Positions 25,197-34,467 are shown, numbered from the stretch's first letter. The stretch: DNA of 64,000 nucleotides from an uncultured Acetatifactor sp. (GCA_910587755.1 CAJUNZ010000003.1:1-64000); one strand, 5' to 3'. Numbers and translations: made by a program. Notes: generated by a model from the letters alone, not told the origin.

Positions 25197-25573
25197 TATT
25201 TCCCCTCCTTTTTCAGCTGCGTGGAGATTGCATCCAGATCCAGAGTGTGGTATCTCCGGTACAGGCATATGGTCAGGGACAACATCAGCGCCGTCACCGA
25301 CACGGAAACCACAATCCCTGTCAGCACCAGGCCGCTGGGGATGGGGTTGATATAGGCCTCCACACTCTGAATGCCTTCCTCCACCACCGGCGCCTTCCTG
25401 CCTGAAATATAGCCCTTCAGGGCAAGAAAGAGATACACGGCCGTGTCCATGATATTCAGCCCAATGATCTTCTTGATCAGATTCCGCTGCAGGAGCAGAT
25501 TGGAGAACCCAATGCCAAACAGGATCATGGCGACGGCCTCCTCATAATTCTCTAACAAATATTGTATCCGCAT
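25196..25573 (-). CDS. mnhC: Mrp antiporter subunit C (NuoK-like)
   Basis: 125 residues with three hydrophobic segments (MILFGIGFSNLLLQRNLIKKIIGLNIMDTAVYLFL and the segment near ALMLSLTICLY), as in MnhC/MrpC and NuoK. The ATG at 25573 follows GGAGATTT. A longer frame would run back into the repeat element upstream. It is coupled by a one-base stop/start overlap to the next antiporter gene. Confidence 0.85.
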   Translation of the reverse strand: MRIQYLLENYEEAVAMILFGIGFSNLLLQRNLIKKIIGLNIMDTAVYLFLALKGYISGRKAPVVEEGIQSVEAYINPIPSGLVLTGIVVSVSVTALMLSLTICLYRRYHTLDLDAISTQLKKEGK

Positions 25574-25588
25574 AAATCTCCTTAATTG

Positions 25589-25830
25589 TAGTCGCTGCGC
25601 GACGGCTCTAAAGAATGAATACATTCGGCGCACTTTGCTGAGAGACAGCATTCATTCGCAAGTAATTCTCATGAATGCTGCTCTCGTGCGCCTTCTTGTA
25701 TTCACTATTTTATAGTCGCTGCGCGACGGCTCTAAAGAATGAATACATTCGGCGCACTCTGCTGAGAGACAGCATTCATTCGCAAATAATTCTCATGAAT
25801 GCTGCTCTCGTGCGCCTTCTTGTATTCACT
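25589..25830. repeat. Tandem pair of a 118-bp structured intergenic element inside the Mrp-like operon
   Basis: Two copies (25589-25706 and 25713-25830, period 124 bp) differ at only two positions. Each contains GTCGC-TGC-GCGAC and a long dyad built from TGTATTC/GAATACA, GGCGCAC/GTGCGCC, GAGAG/CTCTC and AGCATTCAT/ATGAATGCT arms. The second copy begins right at the mnhB stop codon. It looks like a MITE or REP-type element that duplicated between two genes of one operon. Confidence 0.85.
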
Positions 25831-26792
25831 TAATAATTTCCTTTTCGGAACATGGCGTAAAAGGTGTACATGGTGCCTGCCACCACCACGCCCACGCAGA
25901 TGTTCAACAGCAGGATCAGGCCGCTGCTGAGAATGGCCCCGGGGGTTCCCAGGGGCACAATGCTCTCAATGTGGTTTGCGCCTGTGTAAAAGGAATAGCT
26001 CTTGGCCAGGCTGTAGCAGGCCAGGGCACAGAAGCTCACCCTGCGGAAAGTCTTGGCCGTGAAGAATTTTTCCGTTCTGGCAAAGCCGAAGGCATTCAGG
26101 TACAGAATCAGCCCTGCGCCGATGACCGCCCCGCCGGAAAAGCCGCCTCCCGGCCCCAGATGTCCCGCCAGGATAATGTAGATGCCAAAGATAAAAATGG
26201 GCGGCACCAGCACTCTTGCCACAGTCTGCAGGATCACATCGTTCTTGGGCTCATAGCGTCTGTCATTGTCCTCATCCTCCGCCTGCTCTTTCTTTTTGTC
26301 CGTCCGCAGCAGAATCAGCACCGTGCAGGCGGCAGCAAACAGAACATGGGACTCCCCCAGAGTGTCAAAGGCACGATAGTCCAAAATCATGCCTGTGACA
26401 ATATTCACCGCCCCTGTCTCCTGTAAGCCGTTCTCAATATAGCGCTCTGCCACCTGATTGTTCACCGGATTCTCCGGGTGTCCAAATACAGGGAGATCAG
26501 ACACTGCTGCCAAAAGCATAACCACTAAAAAAATACAGAAGCCTACGCTGAACACCCGGTAAAATCTGCGGAAAATTCGGATTTCTACATTGTTCTCCAA
26601 GTCGTAGACCCGCTGTCTCAGCTGTTTTTCATCCTCTTCCCTGCGCTCCTTTGCCTCCGGACTTTCCGTGACAGGCTCCTGCCTGCCCATCTCCATTCCC
26701 TCTGCAAAAGGATCCTCCGCCCCCTCCAGCCAACGCTTCAGTCTGCAGGAAACAGTTTTTTGATACTCCTCCTCAGGCACCTTCCTGCTCAT
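25830..26792 (-). CDS. mnhB: Mrp subunit B fused to an MbhE-like domain
   Basis: 320 residues. A hydrophilic N-terminus of about 75 residues is followed by an MbhE-like segment (VNIVTGMILDYRAFDTLGES) and then the MnhB domain (LAGHLGPGGGFSGGAVIGAGLILYLNAFG). In Mrp operons these parts are usually the C-terminal end of MrpA plus a separate MrpB; here they are one protein. The ATG at 26792 follows GGAGG and overlaps the preceding gene by 20 nt. The acidic and basic N-terminal tail is unusual and unassigned. Confidence 0.82.
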   Translation of the reverse strand: MSRKVPEEEYQKTVSCRLKRWLEGAEDPFAEGMEMGRQEPVTESPEAKERREEDEKQLRQRVYDLENNVEIRIFRRFYRVFSVGFCIFLVVMLLAAVSDLPVFGHPENPVNNQVAERYIENGLQETGAVNIVTGMILDYRAFDTLGESHVLFAAACTVLILLRTDKKKEQAEDEDNDRRYEPKNDVILQTVARVLVPPIFIFGIYIILAGHLGPGGGFSGGAVIGAGLILYLNAFGFARTEKFFTAKTFRRVSFCALACYSLAKSYSFYTGANHIESIVPLGTPGAILSSGLILLLNICVGVVVAGTMYTFYAMFRKGNY

Positions 26793-27051
26793 CCGTCTCC
26801 TCCAGACTTTCCTTCTTCATAATGGCATTAATCTTCTTTAATGTCACAAAAAACAATACCGTAGTGACCCCTGCTCCCACCGCGGCCTCAGTGACAGCCA
26901 GATCCGGAGATTCCAGCAGCACCCAGATAATGGACATAATCAGGCTGTAGGACATGAAAATCAGTACGGTGTTCAACAGCTTCCTGGACAGGCTGGCCGC
27001 AATGGCGCAGACCACCAGAAATCCCAGCAGAATACAAGTGAATACGGTCAC
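26773..27051 (-). CDS. MbhD/MrpA C-terminal-like subunit (DUF4040)
   Basis: 92 residues from a GTG at 27051, 5 nt after AAGGAGG, with three hydrophobic segments. SPDLAVTEAAVGAGVTTVLFFVTLKK is the hallmark of the NuoJ-like DUF4040 domain found in MrpA C-termini and in MbhD of membrane hydrogenases. Longer upstream starts would overlap mnhG. The gene is 10 nt from mnhG and overlaps mnhB. Confidence 0.82.
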   Translation of the reverse strand: MTVFTCILLGFLVVCAIAASLSRKLLNTVLIFMSYSLIMSIIWVLLESPDLAVTEAAVGAGVTTVLFFVTLKKINAIMKKESLEETDEQEGA

Positions 27052-27061
27052 GGCTTCCTCC

Positions 27062-27415
27062 TTATTTATAGTTCTGCGTCTGTTCATCCAGTTCCTTCGT
27101 CCTGTAATGTCTCCCGCTCTTCTCATTGGTGCTCACCTCCAGCCTGGCAATCAGGTGGGATGACACCGGTGAGGAAAACCAGAGAAACACAATCACAAGG
27201 AACAGTTTCAGGGAAGTAAAATTCAGGCCGCTTATCACAATCAGCCCCAGCAGCGCAAAGCCGATGCCCAAGGTATCGCCGATTGCCGCCGCATGCATCC
27301 GGTTCAGCACATATCGGAACCGGAATACCCCAATAATTTCAATGATAAAGGTGCCCAGACCGCACAAAAGCAGTCCGCCACCCACCAGAAAGCGCACCCA
27401 TTCCAGTACACTCAC
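27062..27415 (-). CDS. mnhG: Mrp antiporter subunit G
   Basis: 117 residues with three hydrophobic segments. FRFRYVLNRMHAAAIGDTLGIGFALLGL is the family signature (R-x-P/N-D-x-Y-x-R-x-H-A-x-x-x-x-D type). The GTG start at 27415 overlaps the mnhF stop by 4 nt behind GGAGGAGTCGTC. It forms the E-F-G module with its two upstream neighbours. Confidence 0.85.
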   Translation of the reverse strand: MSVLEWVRFLVGGGLLLCGLGTFIIEIIGVFRFRYVLNRMHAAAIGDTLGIGFALLGLIVISGLNFTSLKLFLVIVFLWFSSPVSSHLIARLEVSTNEKSGRHYRTKELDEQTQNYK

Positions 27416-27780
27416 GACGACTCCTCCTTTTCCCGGCTCTCCTGTGCTGCTCTACGGCCGTTCTCCCTGTCTTTTTCCTGTTTTCCCTCCAGATACACTC
27501 CCATATACACCTTCACCAGGACAATGACCGCCAGAAAACTGATCATCGCATAGATCAGACAGATGTCCGCCAGATACCCCTCCTCCAGCATCAGCGCCAG
27601 GATGGCAATCATCACAATGACCATGGTGCCCGTCATATTCACCGAAACGATCCTGTCCGCAACCCTTGGGCCGATGATGGCGCGCACCAGACACAGAACC
27701 ACCAGCAGAGCCAGCACAATGAGGGCCCCTGTAAAAAAAATGCTGTAGGCCCTATCCAGGCCCTCAATTCCCCTTCCCAT
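27412..27780 (-). CDS. mnhF: Mrp antiporter subunit F
   Basis: 122 residues from the ATG at 27780, behind GGAGGAAGG. Three hydrophobic segments surround the motif IIGPRVADRIVSVNM, which is typical of MnhF (GP-x-x-x-DR). The charged C-terminal tail of about 30 residues is longer than usual. Confidence 0.85.
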   Translation of the reverse strand: MGRGIEGLDRAYSIFFTGALIVLALLVVLCLVRAIIGPRVADRIVSVNMTGTMVIVMIAILALMLEEGYLADICLIYAMISFLAVIVLVKVYMGVYLEGKQEKDRENGRRAAQESREKEESS

Positions 27781-27822
27781 CCTTCCTCCTCTCCGGTTAG
27801 ACAAGCGCCACCGGAAAACCAA

Positions 27823-28323
27823 TCAGGCATTCTCCTCAAATCTGTGAATGTACTCCACAAATTTGCTGTTCCTGATCCCCTCTGCCATGGACTCATCCAG
27901 GCAGTGGACCGTGTACTCAGAACCTTCCAGCGTAACCGTGATGGTTCCCGGCGTCAGCGTGATGGCGTTTGCCAGCATTGCCTTTCCCGCCCGGGTCCGC
28001 AGATCCGTGTGGAAGTGAACCAGCGCGGGCTCTATCTCCTCCTTCTGGGTCAGAATCAGGTGGATCGCGTTCACATTGGCCCTGACAATCTCCACCACCA
28101 GCAGACGACAATATTTCAGCAGCAGAAAAATATTCTTATAGATTCTTACCTCTTTGGCAAGGCTGTAATCCACAAACTTACAGGAAAAAGCCAGCAGCGC
28201 ACCTGCAATGACTGCTCCAAAAACACAGATCTCCAGAGTTACCCTTCCATTGAAGATAATCCACAGCAGAAAATATATCAAGAACACAGCGCACCTCCCT
28301 GCCGATGTTTTCCATTTCCCCAC
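27823..28323 (-). CDS. mnhE: Mrp antiporter subunit E
   Basis: 166 residues, two N-terminal hydrophobic segments, then the soluble MnhE domain with the signature LANAITLTPGTITV. The start appears to be a GTG at 28323 after GGAAAG. It is the first gene of the Mrp-like operon; a plausible promoter lies about 25-50 bp upstream. Confidence 0.85.
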   Translation of the reverse strand: MGKWKTSAGRCAVFLIYFLLWIIFNGRVTLEICVFGAVIAGALLAFSCKFVDYSLAKEVRIYKNIFLLLKYCRLLVVEIVRANVNAIHLILTQKEEIEPALVHFHTDLRTRAGKAMLANAITLTPGTITVTLEGSEYTVHCLDESMAEGIRNSKFVEYIHRFEENA

Positions 28324-28347
28324 CGGCTTTCCAGATATCCGTGTATT

Positions 28348-28375
28348 ATTTTAGCACAATTTTCCTCAATGTAAA
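28348..28375 (-). promoter_or_regulatory. Putative promoter of the Mrp-like operon
   Basis: On the minus strand TTTACA (28370-28375), a 16-bp spacer and TAAAAT (28348-28353) form a good sigma-A-type promoter a short distance before mnhE. Confidence 0.6.
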
Positions 28376-28434
28376 GCCTTTTGGGCACACCGCCGGAAAA
28401 TATACCGTGAAAACAGGGCGCTGAACTGTTACTG

Positions 28435-28474
28435 AAAAATGCTGCAACGCCCTAAATTACAGGCATCGCAGCAT
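28435..28474 (-). terminator. Possible terminator after the AAA-ATPase-like gene
   Basis: On the minus strand ATGCTGC and GCAGCAT arms enclose about 20 nt and are followed by a TTTTT tract, 12 bp beyond the stop codon of the gene at 28486. Confidence 0.5.
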
Positions 28475-28485
28475 CAAGAGTGTCA

Positions 28486-29595
28486 TTATGATTTTTTCCT
28501 GTGCTCTTCTATTTTGCAGGTGTGTTCTTTGCTTTTGTTTTGAATAAGTCTTGCCACCTCTGTATGTTTTCCTGCAGACACCGCGCGGACAAATTCTTCG
28601 CGCACCTCCTCATTGGGAATATAAACAGATCTGCTGTCAATATCATAGGCCAGATAACCCAGATGGACTAACAGTGTGAGAACATCGTCCCTGCACTGGA
28701 TCGTGGTCTCCGACTGAGTCCAGTAACTGCCAATCCGTTTTCGCTGTATGGCCTCCATCACTGACTTGGGGCTGTAGATATGCACGCCATCCCCCATCCT
28801 ATACCCATCATACCATTTGCGGATCTCATCGAAAGCAATCCTCGAGCCCGTGCACAGCTCCTGCACCTCCTGCTGTGTAAAACCCACAAACTCTTCCAAT
28901 GGTTCCGGCTGCGTCATAGTATATTCCCGAAAATCTGTCATGGCAGAATGGGTACCGTATTTCTTGATGGGCAGAATTCCCGTCATATACGCCGCCTCTA
29001 TCATCTTATCCGTCTTTCCACTGTTTTTAAACAATCCTCGTAAAAGCTGGATATAGGATTCCTGCAGCATGCTGTCTCTCTTGTCTTCACGAAACAACGC
29101 ATCCCATTCATCAATAATAAAGATAAATTTGTGTCCTGTGGCCTCTGCTATACCATAAAGCATATTGGGCAGATCAGCCTCCCTCTCCACATTCGGGTAA
29201 GCAGCGCTCAGTTCCTCAATGACTCTGGCCTCCAGGTTGATAACAATATTGGGTATCTCACCTTTGATGAACGCATCCGAAGTAAACTCTGTAATATCTA
29301 AATAGATTACATCATATTGATTCAGATATTCATCAAAAGATTTGTCTGCAGAAATCTTCATCCCCTCAAACAGCTCCCGCGAACAGCAGCTTCTGTCATA
29401 ATAGGCGCACAGCATTTTCGCCGCAAATGACTTTCCAAACCGGCGCGGCCTGCTGACACAAGTCAGTTTGTCGGAAGTTCCCAGAGTGCCATTGACAAAG
29501 GAGATCATTCCCGTCTTGTCCACATAATTACTTTTTCTGATGGATGCAAAGCCGGCATTTCCCACATTCAAGTATTTACCCATGCGAAATATCAT
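28486..29595 (-). CDS. AAA-ATPase-like/PD-(D/E)XK family protein, shortened
   Basis: 369 residues. YVDKTGMISFVNG, SRPRRFGKSFAAKML (the family's Walker A variant) and FIFIIDEWDALF (Walker B) are typical of the AAA-ATPase_like (PF09820) proteins common in gut Clostridia and Bacteroidetes. As remembered, full-length relatives run to roughly 500-580 residues and end in a PD-(D/E)XK nuclease-like domain. Here the middle jumps from YWTQSETT to CRDDVLTLLVHLGYLAYD, apparently missing a segment, and the C-terminus ends soon after HTEVARLIQNK. It looks internally deleted and truncated, hence possibly decaying. An ATG at 29583 (MGKYLNVG) may be the true start. Confidence 0.75.
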   Translation of the reverse strand: MIFRMGKYLNVGNAGFASIRKSNYVDKTGMISFVNGTLGTSDKLTCVSRPRRFGKSFAAKMLCAYYDRSCCSRELFEGMKISADKSFDEYLNQYDVIYLDITEFTSDAFIKGEIPNIVINLEARVIEELSAAYPNVEREADLPNMLYGIAEATGHKFIFIIDEWDALFREDKRDSMLQESYIQLLRGLFKNSGKTDKMIEAAYMTGILPIKKYGTHSAMTDFREYTMTQPEPLEEFVGFTQQEVQELCTGSRIAFDEIRKWYDGYRMGDGVHIYSPKSVMEAIQRKRIGSYWTQSETTIQCRDDVLTLLVHLGYLAYDIDSRSVYIPNEEVREEFVRAVSAGKHTEVARLIQNKSKEHTCKIEEHRKKS

Positions 29596-29832
29596 CCCTC
29601 TTCCATATATTCTCTATAATCCGCTTCACAGGAAAACAGCATATACAATCCATTCACCCATCCCATATAGCCCTCCGAAGTGTTATACCCTTTCATATGC
29701 TTCCTCCTCTCTCAAATTCAGCCTGCAGCTGTTTCTGAGAAAAAATTTAACACATTATAAGGATAATAAAACTCCCTTAAAGACCACACTGGAGCGGCAG
29801 ACCTGCCTCCGTCTGCCCATCTTCTCCGGATA

Positions 29833-32800
29833 TCAGACTTCCTTCCCTTCCACAGGTATCAAAACCTTCATCTCCGCTAAAAGCTCTTCCGTCCTGCCCA
29901 GGAGCAGCAGGGCGTCCGTCTCCACCAGCTCTGTTTTCTTATATTTATAGGTAAAGAACGGCGCGCCGTAAGCGGTAAAGGCAAGATCTTTTCCATGCTT
30001 TTTCAACAGCCCCGGGATCTTCTCCGGATCCACCCCGGCATCCGGCCGAAAGGTAAAAGTGATCCTGCCGTTCTTGCCCTTTACCTCCGTCATCCCCAGC
30101 CCGTGGGCCGCCACCCGGATCAGAGCAATCCGCAGCAGATTGTCCACGGACTTGGGGATCTCTCCGAAGCGGTCCAGAAGCTCATCCTTCATGTCATCCC
30201 GCTCTTTCTGGTTTTCAATGCCCGCAATACGCTTGTAGATATCCAGCTTCTGAACCTCATTCACAATGTAGGAAGGAGGGATAAAAGCGTCCACATCCAG
30301 GTCGATGAGGGTGGCAAAATCCTCCGCAGGCCCGCCTCCTTTCAGGGTCCGCACCGCCTCGTTGAGCATCTTGCAGTACAGGTCATAGCCCACGGCCTCC
30401 ATGTGCCCGTGCTGCCGCACGCCCAGAAGATTGCCCGCCCCCCGGATCTCCAGATCCCGCATGGCAATCTTAAAACCGCTGCCCAGATCCGTGAATTCCC
30501 GAATGGCAGCCAGACGTTTTTCCGCCACCTCCTTGAGCATCTTATCCCTCTTATACATAAGGAAGGCATAGGCGCTGCGGTTGGAGCGCCCCACCCGCCC
30601 CCGGAGCTGATAGAGCTGGGACAGCCCCAGGTTGTCGGAGTCGTGGATAATCATGGTGTTCACATTGGAGATGTCCAGCCCTGTCTCAATGATGGTGGTG
30701 GATACAAGCACATCCAGCTCCCCATTGATAAAGTCCAGCATGATCGCCTCCAGCTCATCCTCCTTCATCTGCCCATGGGCGTAGGCCACCTGAGCCTCCG
30801 GCACCAGGGCCGCAATCTGGGCGGTCACATCGGCAATACTGCTCACCCGGTTGTACACATAGTACACCTGGCCCTGACGGGCCAGCTCCCGGCAGATGGC
30901 CTCCCGCACCATCTCCTCGTTGTACTCGCAGACAAAGGTCTGGATGGGCTGCCTGTCCCCGGGAGGCTCCTCCAGAACGCTCATATCCCGTATACCGATC
31001 AGGCTCATGTGCAGGGTCCGGGGGATGGGCGTGGCCGTCAGGGTCAGCACGTCCACATTCTCCTTCAGCTTCTTGATCTTCTCCTTGTGAGCCACCCCGA
31101 ACCGCTGCTCCTCGTCTATGACCAGAAGGCCCAGATCCTTGAACACCACATCCTTGGACAGCACCCGGTGGGTGCCGATGAGGATGTCCACAAGGCCCTT
31201 TCGCAGATCCTCCACGGTCTTGCGGATCTCTCCCCCACTGCGGAAGCGGCTCATCAGATCCACCCGGATAGGATAGTCCTTCATGCGCTGGAGAAAATTG
31301 GCATAGTGCTGCTGGGCCAGGATGGTTGTGGGCACCAGATAGACTACCTGCTTGCCCTCCTGCACCGCCTTGAACGCCGCCCGAATGGCAATCTCCGTCT
31401 TGCCGTATCCCACATCCCCGCAGATCAGCCGGTCCATAATTTTCCCGCTCTCCATATCCGCCTTGGTGTCTGAAATGGCCGCCAGCTGATCCTCCGTCTC
31501 CTCAAAGGGAAACATCTCCTCAAACTCCCGCTGCCACACGGTGTCCTTCTCAAACTGGTAGCCCTGGCTCTTCTGACGCACCGCGTACAGCTCCACCAGA
31601 TCCTGGGCCACCTCGTTGACGGCGCTGCGCACTTTGGTCTTGGTGCGCTCCCACTCCTTGGTGCCCAGTTTGTTGAGCTTGGGCCTCTTGGCCTCTGCGG
31701 AGGCATATTTCTGGATCACATCAAGACCGGTGGCAAGCACATAGAGATTGCCCCCATCCCGGTACTCTATCTTGATATAGTCCTTGACCACGCCCTCCAT
31801 CTCCACCTTCTCAATCCCCCGGTAGATGCCCAGGCCGTGGCTCTCATGCACCACATAATCCCCCACCTTCAGCTCGTTGAAATCCTTGATCTTCTGCCCC
31901 TGGTAGAGTTTCTTCGCCTTTCTCTTTTTCTTTTCCCCGCCGAAGATATCCGTCTCCGACAGCACCACAAACTTTAACAGCGGATACTCAAATCCCTTAT
32001 CCACATGCCCGTAATAAGTTACCACTTCCCCGGGCTGTACCTCCCGCATAGGATCCTCGGTGTACACCGCCGACAGCTCCTGATCCCGCAGATCCTCCGC
32101 CAGACGCCTGGCCCTGGTGCGGGAACCTGACAGAAGCAGCACCCGGCAGCCGTTCTTCCGGTACATCTTCAGATCCTTCAAAAGGGCCTCAAAGCTGTTG
32201 TTGTAGGAGGCCACATTCCTGGCCGAGATATCCGCCTTAAGATCCGCCTTAAAATACCCCTTGGACTCCATGGTGGCTATTGTCACCACACAGCTGCGCT
32301 GGAGCCTGGCCGCCACCTGCTCCCCGCTGTAGAGCAGGTTCATCTGGCCCGGCAGGATATACCCCTTCTCCGCCCGCTGCTTCATGCTCTCGGAAAATTC
32401 CAGCTCCACCGCCTGGGCCTGCTCCCGGACCCTGGCAGGCTCCTCCACAAAAAACAAGGGCTTCAGATTCCCTCCCGCCCGCAGGAAAAGCTCCGGCAGC
32501 GTCACCGTATCCTCATAAAAATAGCGGATATATCCCTCCAGATTCACCTTGGTGCGAAACTCCAGAAGCGCCTCCTTCAGCTCCCGGATCTGAGCGGCAA
32601 TCCGGCCTGCCTCCTCTGTCCGGAAAGAGTCTCTGAAAATCTTCTGCTGCCTGGCCGCCTCCTCCTGCAGCTTCTCCAGCCCCGCCCGTATGCGCCCTTC
32701 CTCCAGCACAAATTCCGTGGCCGGAAACACGCAGATGCTCTCCAGTTTTTCTATGGATCGCTGGCTGAGCACATCAAAGCTGCGGATGGACTCCACTTCT

Positions 32801-33438
32801 TCCCCCCACAGCTCCACGCGGTAAGGATTCTCCTCCGTGAGGTCAAAAACGTCCACAATGCCGCCCCGGACAGAAAACTGCCCGGGACTTTCCACCTGGG
32901 GCACCTTCTCATATCCCATGTCCACCAGGCGGCGGGCAAACGCCTTCTCCTGCACCAGGCTCCCCAGGCCCAGATCCAGGATGTCTTTCTCCCTGTCCCA
33001 CATGGCCAGGGGCGTCATCAGAGCCGCATAGGTAGTCACCACCGTGACGGGCTTTCTCTCCATCAGCCTCCGCAGCACCTTCACCCTCTCCCTGACCAGC
33101 TGGTTGCCGTGGATATCCGCCTGGAAGAAGATCAGATCCTTGGCAGGAAAGAGCATGACATTCCTATCATAGAACTTGTACTCCTCATAGATCTCCCTGG
33201 CCTTCAGATCGCTGTAGGTGACGATGACTTTGGTGCGGACCCCCTCGCTGAGCCCATAGATCATATGCAGCTTCTGAGAGTCCACACACCCGGTCAGGGA
33301 TACCACGTATGAGGCCCCGTCGGAAAGCGTTCCCCCCACCCCCGGCTGTCCGCCGGCAGTTCGTATGCCCTTCCTCAGCAGCTCCTTGATGCTGCCATAT
33401 TCCGCCAGTTCCCGGAGCGGTGCCAGTAATGCCTGCAT
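29833..33438 (-). CDS. mfd: Transcription-repair coupling factor Mfd
   Basis: 1201 residues, full length. In order: the UvrB-like N-terminal module, the CarD-like RNA-polymerase-interaction domain (KVGDYVVHESHGLGIYRGIEKV), the RecG-like translocase with Walker A GDVGYGKTE, the DEEQRFG box and LTATPIPRTL, and the C-terminal TRCF domain. Mfd removes stalled RNA polymerase and recruits UvrA. It lies 10 nt downstream of pth on the same strand, the common pth-mfd arrangement in Firmicutes. Confidence 0.96.
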   Translation of the reverse strand: MQALLAPLRELAEYGSIKELLRKGIRTAGGQPGVGGTLSDGASYVVSLTGCVDSQKLHMIYGLSEGVRTKVIVTYSDLKAREIYEEYKFYDRNVMLFPAKDLIFFQADIHGNQLVRERVKVLRRLMERKPVTVVTTYAALMTPLAMWDREKDILDLGLGSLVQEKAFARRLVDMGYEKVPQVESPGQFSVRGGIVDVFDLTEENPYRVELWGEEVESIRSFDVLSQRSIEKLESICVFPATEFVLEEGRIRAGLEKLQEEAARQQKIFRDSFRTEEAGRIAAQIRELKEALLEFRTKVNLEGYIRYFYEDTVTLPELFLRAGGNLKPLFFVEEPARVREQAQAVELEFSESMKQRAEKGYILPGQMNLLYSGEQVAARLQRSCVVTIATMESKGYFKADLKADISARNVASYNNSFEALLKDLKMYRKNGCRVLLLSGSRTRARRLAEDLRDQELSAVYTEDPMREVQPGEVVTYYGHVDKGFEYPLLKFVVLSETDIFGGEKKKRKAKKLYQGQKIKDFNELKVGDYVVHESHGLGIYRGIEKVEMEGVVKDYIKIEYRDGGNLYVLATGLDVIQKYASAEAKRPKLNKLGTKEWERTKTKVRSAVNEVAQDLVELYAVRQKSQGYQFEKDTVWQREFEEMFPFEETEDQLAAISDTKADMESGKIMDRLICGDVGYGKTEIAIRAAFKAVQEGKQVVYLVPTTILAQQHYANFLQRMKDYPIRVDLMSRFRSGGEIRKTVEDLRKGLVDILIGTHRVLSKDVVFKDLGLLVIDEEQRFGVAHKEKIKKLKENVDVLTLTATPIPRTLHMSLIGIRDMSVLEEPPGDRQPIQTFVCEYNEEMVREAICRELARQGQVYYVYNRVSSIADVTAQIAALVPEAQVAYAHGQMKEDELEAIMLDFINGELDVLVSTTIIETGLDISNVNTMIIHDSDNLGLSQLYQLRGRVGRSNRSAYAFLMYKRDKMLKEVAEKRLAAIREFTDLGSGFKIAMRDLEIRGAGNLLGVRQHGHMEAVGYDLYCKMLNEAVRTLKGGGPAEDFATLIDLDVDAFIPPSYIVNEVQKLDIYKRIAGIENQKERDDMKDELLDRFGEIPKSVDNLLRIALIRVAAHGLGMTEVKGKNGRITFTFRPDAGVDPEKIPGLLKKHGKDLAFTAYGAPFFTYKYKKTELVETDALLLLGRTEELLAEMKVLIPVEGKEV

Positions 33439-33448
33439 TGTCTGCCTC

Positions 33449-34072
33449 CTATATTTCCGGCGCGGAAACGCCCTTCCGTACCCCGCCTCCCTCGTCCTGA
33501 GCTTTTTTTACGCTGTTATATTGATTCATGGCGGCATCCGGCCCCTGGGCAAGGATTGCGCGGATGGCATCCGCCGCCCGGGCCTCAGTCTCATCCACCG
33601 CCTTCCTGTCCTGGGCAGAAAAACGCCCCAGCACATGGTCCACCAGATCCCACCCTCTGGGCTTCTCCCCCACGCCGATCTTTACCCGGATAAAGCTGTC
33701 GTGGCCCAGATTGGCAATGATGTTTTTCAGGCCATTATGCCCTCCCGCGCTGCCCTTTTTGCGGATCCGCATCTGCCCCACATCCAGACTGATGTCATCG
33801 GAGATCACAATCAGCTCCGTGGTCTGGTCCACCTTATAATATTCCGCCAGCGCCCTGACACTCTCCCCGCTGAGGTTCATAAAAGTCTGAGGCCTGGCCA
33901 GGACACATTTCCGCCCCTCCACAGTCCCCTTCCCTATGACGGCCCTGTGCTTTTTCTCCAGAACGGAGATATTCTCCTGGGCCGCCAGAATGTCAATGAC
34001 GTCAAATCCCACATTGTGCCTGGTCCCGGCATATTCCTTTCCAGGATTTCCAAGTCCTACTATAATATACAT
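33449..34072 (-). CDS. pth: Peptidyl-tRNA hydrolase
   Basis: 207 residues. The N-terminus YIIVGLGNPGKEYAGTRHNVGFDVID holds the active-site Asn and His; KPQTFMNLSG-like ARPQTFMNLSG and GSAGGHNGLKNI complete the family signature. It recycles peptidyl-tRNA released from stalled ribosomes. The C-terminal tail is some 15 residues longer than in compact members. It probably shares a transcript with mfd. Confidence 0.95.
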   Translation of the reverse strand: MYIIVGLGNPGKEYAGTRHNVGFDVIDILAAQENISVLEKKHRAVIGKGTVEGRKCVLARPQTFMNLSGESVRALAEYYKVDQTTELIVISDDISLDVGQMRIRKKGSAGGHNGLKNIIANLGHDSFIRVKIGVGEKPRGWDLVDHVLGRFSAQDRKAVDETEARAADAIRAILAQGPDAAMNQYNSVKKAQDEGGGVRKGVSAPEI

Positions 34073-34141
34073 GATTCATCCCCCTGATTGTGGTGTTATT
34101 ATAATAAAAATGCCCGGAAAAGTAAAGACCGGAGAGGATTT

Positions 34142-34173
34142 AAAAAATGCCATGGCTCCGACCGCCATGGCAT
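34142..34173 (-). terminator. Strong intrinsic terminator after spoVG
   Basis: On the minus strand a perfect 10-bp stem (ATGCCATGGC/GCCATGGCAT, 7-nt loop) is followed by a T-run, about 20 bp past the spoVG stop. Confidence 0.85.
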
Positions 34174-34194
34174 TTCGCTGTCCTGTTACTGGCT

Positions 34195-34467
34195 CTATTC
34201 CACATCCGGCTCCAGCAGAGCCTTCTCATAGCTCTCCAGAATAATCTTCTGGACAACCTCCCTTGTGTAGGAATTAATCGGATGCGCAATGTCCCTGTAC
34301 TCCCCGTCTGCCGCCTTCTTGCTGGGCATTGCAATAAACAATCCCTTGTCCCCCTCGATCACCTTGATGTCATGAATCACAAACTCATCGTCCAAGGTAA
34401 TAGACACAATCGCCCTCATCTTGCCTTCCCTTGCAATTTTACGTACTCGAACATCTGTAACCTTCAT
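34195..34467 (-). CDS. spoVG: SpoVG family septation regulator
   Basis: 90 residues, full length. [32 protein letters not shown] and [14 protein letters not shown] are the family signature. SpoVG is a small nucleic-acid-binding regulator affecting septation, sporulation and surface-polymer genes. A strong ribosome site AGGAGGG precedes the ATG. It is monocistronic by appearance, with its own terminator. Confidence 0.96.
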   Translation of the reverse strand: MKVTDVRVRKIAREGKMRAIVSITLDDEFVIHDIKVIEGDKGLFIAMPSKKAADGEYRDIAHPINSYTREVVQKIILESYEKALLEPDVE

